Assembly (NCBI GenBank): GCA_947576945.1
Contig: CANPTH010000001.1
Coordinates: forward strand, 84,490 to 148,489
DNA length: 64,000 bases
Reading direction: 5' to 3'
DNA from: an uncultured Lachnospiraceae bacterium
Lineage (GTDB): Bacteria; Bacillota; Clostridia; Lachnospirales; Lachnospiraceae
Both the position numbers and the translations under genes were made by a program. Under the pieces are notes generated by a model. The model made no database searches and was not told the DNA's origin. It worked only from the letters and a program-made list of their open reading frames with translations. Below, piece after piece: positions 33,872 through 41,183 of the stretch; within the stretch, counting starts at the first letter, position 1; the number at the start of each line of letters is the position of its first letter.

Positions 33872-34651
33872 ATGCAGCAAATAGGTGAAAATATCAGCAG
33901 GTTACGGAAAGAACAGAACATGACACAAGATGAATTCGCACTGCGGCTCGGCGTAACGCCGCAGGCCGTGAGTAAATGGGAGCGGGGTTATAGTCTTCCG
34001 GATGTTACCCTGGTCGCGGAAATCTGCCGCTTGCTGAAGGTACGGGCGGATTCCCTGCTTGGCATGGAAGATGTTCTTTTTTGTGAAAACGAGAATACTG
34101 TGGTGGAACGGGAGATCAGACAGAACCTGATCGCGGAACCCCTTCGTATTGAAGTGGGCGTTGCATTGATTTCCTGTATTGCGGAAGGTTTAAAAACCGA
34201 TTACGTGAACAAATGTCGGAAAAAACTTGCGGCTGAGACAGGAATGTTACTGCCAATCCTTAGAATTCGGGATTCTCTGCATCTGTCAGAGAAGGAAGTC
34301 CGCATCACGTCCTATGATCAGGTGTTACTGCAAAATGAATACGTACAGCCGGATGAGCATACATTTTATGCGGTCATTGACGAGACTGTCAGGCTGTGTA
34401 GAGAGAACTATGACAGGATCTTAAACAAGCAGATTGTAAAAAGTCTGCTGGATAATCTGCAGGAGCAGTATCCGGGCACATTGGATGGACTGGTGCCGGA
34501 CAGAGCAGGCTATTTTGAAGTGATGGAATATTTGCGTACAGTGATCGCGCAGAAGGGGACGTTACGGGATCTGATCCATATCATGGAGGAACTGGAGCGG
34601 TTACTTTCTATGGGTGGAATATGTTACAGTTCGCGGCTGGTTAAGCCGTGA
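33872..34651 (+). CDS. XRE-family transcriptional regulator
   Basis: 259 residues. The N-terminal lambda-repressor-like helix-turn-helix (ISRLRKEQNMTQDEFALRLGVTPQAVSKWERG, with SLPDVTLVAEICRLL) is complete. The C-terminal 180 residues are an unrecognised helical effector part. The ATG at 33872 has GGAGG 5 nt upstream. The last residues (SSRLVKP) and the stop codon are encoded inside the 34624-34658 hairpin, which suggests that a repeat insertion reset the C terminus. Confidence 0.88.
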   Translation: MQQIGENISRLRKEQNMTQDEFALRLGVTPQAVSKWERGYSLPDVTLVAEICRLLKVRADSLLGMEDVLFCENENTVVEREIRQNLIAEPLRIEVGVALISCIAEGLKTDYVNKCRKKLAAETGMLLPILRIRDSLHLSEKEVRITSYDQVLLQNEYVQPDEHTFYAVIDETVRLCRENYDRILNKQIVKSLLDNLQEQYPGTLDGLVPDRAGYFEVMEYLRTVIAQKGTLRDLIHIMEELERLLSMGGICYSSRLVKP

Positions 34652-34658
34652 GCTGTAA
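34624..34658 (+). repeat. GU-rich hairpin repeat (family 4), copy 2
   Basis: TTACAGTTCGCGGCT pairs with AGCCGTGAGCTGTAA (13 Watson-Crick, 2 wobble). Similar to 5898-5928. It overlaps the last nine codons of the XRE gene and may act as its transcript end. Confidence 0.7.
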
Positions 34659-34696
34659 TAACGGAAGAGGCTTACGAAGACAGAAAATGATAGTAG

Positions 34697-34725
34697 TTGC
34701 TTTCCGGGGAAGAACAGGATATACT
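34697..34725 (+). promoter_or_regulatory. Promoter of the 34821 gene
   Basis: TTGCTT (34697-34702), 17-bp spacer, TATACT (34720-34725). Confidence 0.6.
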
Positions 34726-34820
34726 TATAAAAAAGATAAAAAGAGCAGTGTTTATGAGAGGCGTTTTGATAACCCGGAAATTTGTTTAATCAAAGTGCTC
34801 ATCACGGAAAGCAAGATACC

Positions 34821-35642
34821 ATGATCAACAGAGTCAGTGATAACGATTATTATGATTACAAAAAATTGAATATGCCCACAACCGCAGATACAAACAGCAG
34901 CGGCGAAAAGTTCAGTCTGGATTACCAGCGTGCGGATGATAAAAAAGAGGACGACGAGAAAAAAGAGAAGATATCCAAAGAAGGAATGGACAAAAATCTT
35001 GCCGGAAACAGGCCGCGCACGGTAGTACAGAGCGGTGTTAAGCTGGAACTGTCAGGAGACGGTCAGGAGAAAGCAGAAACCGGCGGCGGAAGCGCTTTTT
35101 CGGATTTGATCCAGACTGTCCGCTCATGGCTGACCATGATGGTACAGTCGTTCAAGGGACTTCTCGACAGAATCTGGAATGATCCGGTGCCGGAGGATAT
35201 GGTATTGTCTGCAGATGAAGCACCGGTAGAGGAAACCGACCGTCTGTCGGAAGAATATCTGGAGATGAACTCGTCCGGGCAGGAGAACGCGATGAAAGCG
35301 GAGACTGTGGAAGCAGTACAGACCGGGTCTGCGGAAGGGTCGGCACTGGAATCTGCTGCGGACGCTGACAGGACGGGCAATCCGTCAGACAGGGCGGACT
35401 CTATGGAGAGAATCGGTCAACTGCTGTCAGGCCGGGGAGCCAGGGATCAGGAGATTCAGAAATATCTTCGTTCCGGCAATCTGGAGCAGGTGATTACTCT
35501 GCTGACAGAGAATGGACACCGGACAATGGCCAGGAATTCGTCTCTGTTGACTTATTATGACCGGACCGGCAGGCTCACGTCACTCAGCGCATCGGATCAG
35601 GAACGGATCCTGCACGGGGACAGGAATGTGAAGAAGCTGTAG
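34821..35642 (+). CDS. Uncharacterised soluble protein with conserved ends
   Basis: 273 residues, no signal peptide or membrane segment. The N terminus (MINRVSDNDYYDYKKLNMPT) and the Tyr/Leu-rich C terminus (SLLTYYDRTGRLTSL, ILHGDRN) look like structured, conserved parts. Between them are acidic low-complexity stretches and one hydrophobic helix-like block near residues 93-115. I do not recognise the family. The ATG at 34821 has GGAAAG upstream and suits the ordered N terminus; a TTG at 34782 is less likely. It has its own promoter and a terminator about 130 nt downstream. Confidence 0.75.
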   Translation: MINRVSDNDYYDYKKLNMPTTADTNSSGEKFSLDYQRADDKKEDDEKKEKISKEGMDKNLAGNRPRTVVQSGVKLELSGDGQEKAETGGGSAFSDLIQTVRSWLTMMVQSFKGLLDRIWNDPVPEDMVLSADEAPVEETDRLSEEYLEMNSSGQENAMKAETVEAVQTGSAEGSALESAADADRTGNPSDRADSMERIGQLLSGRGARDQEIQKYLRSGNLEQVITLLTENGHRTMARNSSLLTYYDRTGRLTSLSASDQERILHGDRNVKKL

Positions 35643-35769
35643 CGACTGTTATCTGGAGGTCTCATCAAAATAATCTGCAGGAAATAATTCGAAAGAATTT
35701 TGGGAATATTGAGAATGAAGATTTCAGGCATAAAAGCAATGATGGATTTGACTTTGCGGACAACAAAGC

Positions 35770-35805
35770 AGGCGGTATGTTGCTCTCTTTGGGAACATAC
35801 CGCTT
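35770..35805 (+). terminator. Rho-independent terminator
   Basis: GCGGTATGTT (35770-35779) pairs with AACATACCGC (35792-35801), followed by TTTT. It ends the 34821 transcript. Confidence 0.75.
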
Positions 35806-35905
35806 TTGCTGTTGCCCTGACTCTGCTCAGGGAACAATTTTCTTTGACGCAGAAAGAGCTTGCGCTGGGACTTGGGTGGACAGTGGACCAGATAAAACAA
35901 AACGC

Positions 35906-35934
35906 TTGTTCGAGTCGGGTTTTTCTGCTATACT
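35906..35934 (+). promoter_or_regulatory. Promoter of the 36010 gene
   Basis: TTGTTC (35906-35911), 17-bp spacer, TATACT (35929-35934). Confidence 0.65.
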
Positions 35935-36009
35935 GATAAAAGCAGCATCTGGAACCCTTTTACAAGGCTGCTCTGCCAAACACAACAGTAACAGTAAGGA
36001 ACAACAGCT

Positions 36010-36765
36010 GTGAATACACTAAACCGGGAAGCCTTTGAACAGGCCAAGCTTAAAGTACTTTTAAAACAGAATGATCCTCATGGTTTCGGTACGCTGCAGG
36101 AGAAGACGGTTCATGCGGTGATGAAGCTCTATTATGAACCGGATGAAGACTACCATGAGGTGCCCATCGAAGGGTACATAGCGGATATTTATACGGGAAA
36201 GAGGATCATAGAGATCCAGAACGGTAATTTCAACAGGCTGCGGCCGAAGCTGGCAGCATTTTTGCCGTTGTATCCTGTGACGGTAGTCTATCCGATTCCT
36301 CATTATAAATGGGTGATCTGGATGGAGGAGAAGACGGGAGAACTGTCGAAGAAGCACAAGTCTCCGGTCACGGGCAATGTCTATCATGCCTTTCCGGAGT
36401 TGTACAGGATCAAGCAGTTTCTGGGGCATCCGAACCTGTCTTTTGCCTTTCCGCTGCTGGATATAGATGAGTACAGACTGCTGAACGGCTGGAGTAAGAA
36501 CAGGAAGCGGGGATCAAGCCGGTATGACAGGATGCCGCTGGCGCTGGCCGATGAGATACGGATCGACTGTGCGGCGGATTTTCTACAACTTGTGCCTTAT
36601 GAACTGCAGGAGCCTTTTACGGTGAAGGAGTTCGCACAGGCCACAGGGATACACAGGGATCTTGCGGGTTCGACGCTGCCTCTGCTCACGTATATGCAGC
36701 TGCTTGCGCGCGCCGGGAAGCGGGGCCGGGAATATTTGTATGAAGTGGATGACAACTATAGATAG
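36010..36765 (+). CDS. Uncharacterised protein with a nuclease-like D-ExQ motif
   Basis: 251 residues, soluble. The N-terminal half contains D59 in IADIYTGKR, then E68 and Q70 in IIEIQNG, and a Lys at 79, an arrangement like the PD-(D/E)xK nuclease superfamily. The sequence then reads VVYPIPHYKWVIWM and has a basic loop (SKNRKRGSSRYDR). The C-terminal 70 residues look like a winged helix (FTVKEFAQATGIHRDLAGSTLPLLTYMQLL). A DNA-interacting enzyme is therefore plausible but unproven. GTG start with AAGGA upstream. It has its own promoter and no clear partner gene. Confidence 0.7.
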   Translation: MNTLNREAFEQAKLKVLLKQNDPHGFGTLQEKTVHAVMKLYYEPDEDYHEVPIEGYIADIYTGKRIIEIQNGNFNRLRPKLAAFLPLYPVTVVYPIPHYKWVIWMEEKTGELSKKHKSPVTGNVYHAFPELYRIKQFLGHPNLSFAFPLLDIDEYRLLNGWSKNRKRGSSRYDRMPLALADEIRIDCAADFLQLVPYELQEPFTVKEFAQATGIHRDLAGSTLPLLTYMQLLARAGKRGREYLYEVDDNYR

Positions 36766-36768
36766 AAC

Positions 36769-36797
36769 TTGTTTCGGGCGGATATGTCCGTTATAAT
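36769..36797 (+). promoter_or_regulatory. Promoter of the hybrid histidine kinase gene
   Basis: TTGTTT (36769-36774), 17-bp spacer, perfect TATAAT (36792-36797). The spacer contains a small palindrome, CGGATATGTCCG (36779-36790), which could bind a regulator. Confidence 0.7.
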
Positions 36798-36848
36798 GTA
36801 GGTGTAAATTTTCCGAAGGCTTTCGGACAGTGTAAAACGGGGTTTCTT

Positions 36849-39047
36849 ATGGGGGCGATCATAACAGTACACGGAATGGGCGTATTGGTCTGTTTTGTCA
36901 TGATCCTTTTGGTGTGGATGGCGAAGCCGACTGTACAGCAGAAGATCCTGCTGGTGGGGACAATATGTACTTTTCTGGACATGACCGGATATTTTCTGGA
37001 ACTGCAGAGTGTCAGCGAGGAAGCGGCGCGCCTTTCGATCAAGGTGGAATATATCGGCACCACGATGGGGCTTCTCAGTTTCCTGTATTTTTCATGCCTG
37101 TACAGCACCCATCTGGGGGACTGGCATGTCAGGCTGATTAAGCGGTTTTATGCGGTGAATCATCTGTTTATTCTGGTTGTGGTGTTTACGATCGACTTCA
37201 ATACGATCTTCTACAGGAAAGTGGAACGTGTGGTCCAGAACGGGTATCATCTGTGGTCTATTGATCCGGGACCGGTCTATTACTGGTGGTTTATAACGAC
37301 GATGGTTCTTGGATTTCTGATCACATTCATCGTGCTGCAGTCGGCATTGGAGCACAGGGGAGAGAAGCGTCCGGAACTGTTTCTGCTCTGTCTGGCTTCT
37401 CTGCTGCCAATCTGCCTGTGGTTTTTTAGAATGGCAGGGGTATTCGGTTATTACGACCCTTATCCTATGTCGATGATGATCACGGAATGTTTCCTGGTAT
37501 TTATCATGTACAAATACCGTCTGTTTGATACCGTCAAGACGGCGAAAGACCGGGTGATCGATAACATCCGGGAAGGAATTCTCGTCACCGATCATAACGG
37601 GGAGGTCATCTATCTGAACCGGGAAATTTCAAGAATCTTTCCGGAGGTGGACTGGAAGGACCGTCGCATGGTGGAAGAGCGGGTGTTTCGGTTCCTGGAG
37701 GATCACAGAGACGGATTTACGACGGTGAAGAATCAATATTATCAGTGGAAGTCGGGAGAGATTCTTGACGATAACCGCCGCCGGGCAGGCGTGCTCTACC
37801 GCATCAGTGATATAACGGAGGGTCATCTGTATACCCGGCAGCTGATCAGCTTAAAGGAAGAGGCGGAACGCGCCAATGCAGCCAAGAGTATCTTCCTCGC
37901 GCATATGTCCCACGAGATCAGGACGCCGATCAACGCGGTGCTGGGCATGAATGAGATGATACTGCGGGAGAGCTGTTCCGACACGATCAAAGATTATGCC
38001 CGAAACATTCAGAGTGCGGGCAAGATCCTGCTCTCCATCATCAATGACATTCTCGATCTTTCCAAGATAGAATCGGGCCAGATGGAGATCGTGGAGAAGG
38101 ATTATCATCTCGGCAGGATGCTGATCGATATCGAGAATATGGTGACCATGCGGGCGGAGGAGAACAGTCTGGCCTTACATATTCAGGCAAATCCGATGCT
38201 GCCAGAAACGCTCCACGGAGATGAACAGCGGATCAAGCAGTGCATCATCAATTTCCTCACCAATTCGCTCAAATACACGAGAGAGGGGCAGGTTACGCTC
38301 CAGGTGGATTTTACCGATAAAGACAAAGATACGATCGATTTGCGGATTATTGTAACGGATACCGGCATCGGTATCGAGGAAGACAAACTGGCGGTACTCT
38401 TCGAGCCGTTTGTCAGGCTGGACAGGTCGAAGAACGAACATATAGAGGGTACGGGACTGGGCTTAAGCATCACGAAGAAGCTGATCGACAGGATGAAGGG
38501 CAGCCTGAGCGTTGAAAGCGTGTACGGCAGGGGCAGCGTATTTTCCTTTGCCCTGCCGCAGAAGGTGGCAGGCCCGGATCTGCTGGGAGACTATAAGGAT
38601 AAGCACAGGCGGGTGACGGAGCGTGAGCAGGCCCGGGAGAAATTTACCGCGCCCGGCGCCAGAATCCTTGCCGTGGATGATAACCGTGTCAATATCACAG
38701 TGGCCAGAGGGCTGCTTCGAAGACTGAAAGTGCAGTTTGATTCTGCGACAAGCGGGCAGGAATGTCTGGACAAATTCGCGAAGAACGATTATGATATCAT
38801 TCTGCTGGATCATATGATGCCTGTGATGGACGGTGTGCAGACGCTGCACCGGATGCAGGAGACGGAACGTTTCCGGCAGAATGCACCGGCGGTCATCGCG
38901 ATGACGGCCAATGCAGTCATCGGGGCAAGAGAAAAATATCTTGAAGAAGGGTTTACGGATTATCTGTCGAAACCGATCGATCATAAGAGACTGGAAGAAA
39001 TGATCCGTGCCTATCTGCCGGAGGAGATGATCCGGTACAACGAATAA
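36849..39047 (+). CDS. Hybrid sensor histidine kinase/response regulator
   Basis: 732-residue membrane kinase. Seven or eight hydrophobic segments in residues 1-225 form the sensor. A PAS-like region (VIDNIREGILVTDHNGEVIYLN) follows, then the phospho-acceptor H355 in MSHEIRTPINAVLG. The ATPase domain has NSLKYT, DTGIGI and GTGLGLS boxes. The C-terminal receiver has D654 in IILLDHMMPVMDG. All key residues are present. No HPt or separate regulator is adjacent, so its output is unknown. It has its own promoter and lies alone before parE. Confidence 0.93.
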   Translation: MGAIITVHGMGVLVCFVMILLVWMAKPTVQQKILLVGTICTFLDMTGYFLELQSVSEEAARLSIKVEYIGTTMGLLSFLYFSCLYSTHLGDWHVRLIKRFYAVNHLFILVVVFTIDFNTIFYRKVERVVQNGYHLWSIDPGPVYYWWFITTMVLGFLITFIVLQSALEHRGEKRPELFLLCLASLLPICLWFFRMAGVFGYYDPYPMSMMITECFLVFIMYKYRLFDTVKTAKDRVIDNIREGILVTDHNGEVIYLNREISRIFPEVDWKDRRMVEERVFRFLEDHRDGFTTVKNQYYQWKSGEILDDNRRRAGVLYRISDITEGHLYTRQLISLKEEAERANAAKSIFLAHMSHEIRTPINAVLGMNEMILRESCSDTIKDYARNIQSAGKILLSIINDILDLSKIESGQMEIVEKDYHLGRMLIDIENMVTMRAEENSLALHIQANPMLPETLHGDEQRIKQCIINFLTNSLKYTREGQVTLQVDFTDKDKDTIDLRIIVTDTGIGIEEDKLAVLFEPFVRLDRSKNEHIEGTGLGLSITKKLIDRMKGSLSVESVYGRGSVFSFALPQKVAGPDLLGDYKDKHRRVTEREQAREKFTAPGARILAVDDNRVNITVARGLLRRLKVQFDSATSGQECLDKFAKNDYDIILLDHMMPVMDGVQTLHRMQETERFRQNAPAVIAMTANAVIGAREKYLEEGFTDYLSKPIDHKRLEEMIRAYLPEEMIRYNE

Positions 39048-39135
39048 ATGGCGGGAAAAGTTATTCAAGGCATTCCATGGCAGGCGTATCTGTCAGGTTT
39101 GAAGTTTGTGAAAACAGAACAAGAGGTATGACTAA

Positions 39136-41064
39136 ATGGCAAAGAATACGGCAAACAATTATGATGCTTCCAGCATTACCGTGCTGGAAGGGCTGGAGGC
39201 GGTGCGTGTCCGGCCGGGCATGTATATCGGCAGTGTGTCCACCAAGGGCCTGAACCATCTGATCTATGAGATCATGGACAATGCAGTGGATGAACATCTG
39301 GCGGGTTTCTGTTCCACGATACATGTGACGCTGGAAGCGGACGGTTCGGCCACCGTGTCGGACAACGGACGCGGCATTCCGGTGGGGATGCATGAGAAAG
39401 GGATCAGCGCGGAACGGCTGGTCTTCACCACGCTCCATGCGGGCGGCAAGTTCGACAATGACGCCTATAAGACCAGCGGCGGTCTGCACGGCGTAGGCTC
39501 TTCCGTGGTGAATGCCCTGTCGGCGCATATGCATGTGACGGTAAAGACCGGCGGCTATATCTATGAAGACCGCTATGAGCGCGGTATCCCCACTCTGGAA
39601 CTGCAGGACGGCCTTCTGCCGGTGGTGGGTAAGACGAAGGAATCCGGCACCACCATCAATTTTCTGCCGGACGACACCATATTTGACCGGACGCGGTTTA
39701 AGGAGGATGAGGTCAAGAGCCGTCTTCACGAGACCGCCTATCTGAATCCGGCGCTGACGATCATCTATGAGGATAAGCGCAGAGAAGAGATTGAGCATAT
39801 TGAGTATCATGAACCGGAGGGGATTATCGGTTTCATCAAGGACATGAACAAGTCCAAGGAAGCGATCCATGACGTGATCTACTACAAAGGGGAGTCGGAA
39901 GGCATCACGGTGGAAGTGGCTTTGCAGTATGTAAATGAGTTCCACGAGAATGTGCTGGGCTTCTGCAACAATATCTATAACGCGGAGGGCGGCACCCATC
40001 TGACCGGTTTTAAGACCATGTTTACCAACGTGATCAATACCTATGCCAGAGGACTGAATATCTTAAAGGAGAAGGACGTCAACTTTACCGGAGCGGATGT
40101 GCGAAACGGCATGACGGCCGTTGTTTCCATCAAGCATCCGGATCCCCGTTTCGAGGGGCAGACGAAGACCAAGCTGGACAACCAGGATGCCACGAAGATT
40201 GTGAGCAAGGTGACGGGAGAGGAGATCGTGCGTTTCTTCGACCGCAATCTGGAAACATTAAAAAGTATTATCGGCTGTGCGGAGAAGGCAGCGAAGATCC
40301 GCAAGACGGAGGAGAAGGCGAAGACGAATCTGCTGACCAAGCAGAAATTCTCTTTTGACTCCAACGGGAAGCTGGCCAACTGCGAGTCCAGAGACGCTTC
40401 CAAGTGTGAGATCTTTATCGTGGAGGGAGATTCCGCAGGGGGCAGCGCCAAGACGGCGCGCAACCGTATGTTTCAGGCGATCCTGCCCATCCGCGGTAAG
40501 ATCCTGAATGTGGAGAAAGCCAGTATCGACAAGATTCTGGCCAACGCGGAGATCAAGACGATGATCAACGCTTTCGGCTGCGGTTTTTCGGAAGGCTACG
40601 GCAATGACTTCGATATCAGCAGGCTGCGCTACGACAAGATCATCATCATGGCCGATGCGGACGTGGACGGAGAACATATCTCCACCCTGCTTTTGACCTT
40701 ATTCTACCGGTTTATGCCGGAACTGATCTATGAGGGGCACGTGTATATCGCCATGCCGCCTCTCTATAAAGTCATGCCTTCGAAGGGGGCGGAAGAGTAT
40801 CTTTACGACGATAAGGCGCTGGAGAAGTACCGGAAGCGGCACAAGGGGCCTTTTACCCTGCAGCGCTACAAAGGTCTGGGTGAGATGGACGCCGAGCAGC
40901 TGTGGGAGACGACCCTTGATCCTGACACGAGGCTGTTGAAGCAGGTGGAGATTGAGGACGCCCGCATGGCTACCGAGGTGACGGAAATGCTGATGGGCAC
41001 GGAAGTGCTGCCGCGCAAAGAATTTATCTACCGGCACGCGCAGGATGCGGAGCTGGATATCTGA
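39136..41064 (+). CDS. parE: Type II topoisomerase ATPase subunit (ParE/GyrB-like)
   Basis: 642 residues. GHKL ATPase motifs DNAVDEH, DNGRGIPV and GGLHGVGSSVVNALS are complete, then the transducer domain and a TOPRIM domain with E430 in VEGDSAGGSAKTARNR and DADVDGEH. It ends with the conserved QRYKGLGEMDAEQLWETT. It lies next to the breakage subunit and away from dnaA/recF genes, which favours a ParE-like second topoisomerase over the main gyrase. Naming rests partly on the partner, so gyrB remains possible. AGAGG precedes the start. Confidence 0.85.
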   Translation: MAKNTANNYDASSITVLEGLEAVRVRPGMYIGSVSTKGLNHLIYEIMDNAVDEHLAGFCSTIHVTLEADGSATVSDNGRGIPVGMHEKGISAERLVFTTLHAGGKFDNDAYKTSGGLHGVGSSVVNALSAHMHVTVKTGGYIYEDRYERGIPTLELQDGLLPVVGKTKESGTTINFLPDDTIFDRTRFKEDEVKSRLHETAYLNPALTIIYEDKRREEIEHIEYHEPEGIIGFIKDMNKSKEAIHDVIYYKGESEGITVEVALQYVNEFHENVLGFCNNIYNAEGGTHLTGFKTMFTNVINTYARGLNILKEKDVNFTGADVRNGMTAVVSIKHPDPRFEGQTKTKLDNQDATKIVSKVTGEEIVRFFDRNLETLKSIIGCAEKAAKIRKTEEKAKTNLLTKQKFSFDSNGKLANCESRDASKCEIFIVEGDSAGGSAKTARNRMFQAILPIRGKILNVEKASIDKILANAEIKTMINAFGCGFSEGYGNDFDISRLRYDKIIIMADADVDGEHISTLLLTLFYRFMPELIYEGHVYIAMPPLYKVMPSKGAEEYLYDDKALEKYRKRHKGPFTLQRYKGLGEMDAEQLWETTLDPDTRLLKQVEIEDARMATEVTEMLMGTEVLPRKEFIYRHAQDAELDI

Positions 41065-41084
41065 TTTGAAATTATATTTGATCG

Positions 41085-41178
41085 GGAGTTTGTGCCGAAG
41101 CGTCCCAAACTCCTTACGCGCAGAGCAGAATTTGGGATTCTGCCCGCATTTTTCAATAAAAACGCTTCGGAATGGAAG
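41085..41178 (+). repeat. Family 1 SD-linked structured repeat, parC leader copy
   Basis: Hairpin 41085-41113 (GGAGTTT / AAACTCC) has the 15-nt loop GTGCCGAAGCGTCCC. A second hairpin 41125-41143 is GCAGAAT-TTGGG-ATTCTGC. CGCTTCGG at 41163-41170 is the exact complement of loop bases 41095-41102 and touches the AATGGAAG ribosome site. The first hairpin of the 51444 copy is not present here. Confidence 0.8.
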
Positions 41179-41183
41179 AAAAT

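Larger units (their letters stand above)
35643..36009. other. Gap with terminator and promoter
   Basis: 367 bp. It holds the terminator at 35770-35805 and the promoter at 35906-35934. Two overlapping short frames (35700-35936, 35777-36013) read through the terminator stem and have no ribosome binding site, so I reject them. Confidence 0.65.

Noticed and set aside
33703..33888. 61-codon + strand frame before the XRE gene
   Set aside because: It is the translation of repeat sequence and overlaps the XRE start in another frame.
35700..36013. Two overlapping + strand frames (35700-35936 and 35777-36013) as small genes
   Set aside because: Both read through a terminator stem, have no ribosome binding site and overlap each other and the promoter of the 36010 gene. 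A short stretch resembling a helix-turn-helix is probably chance.
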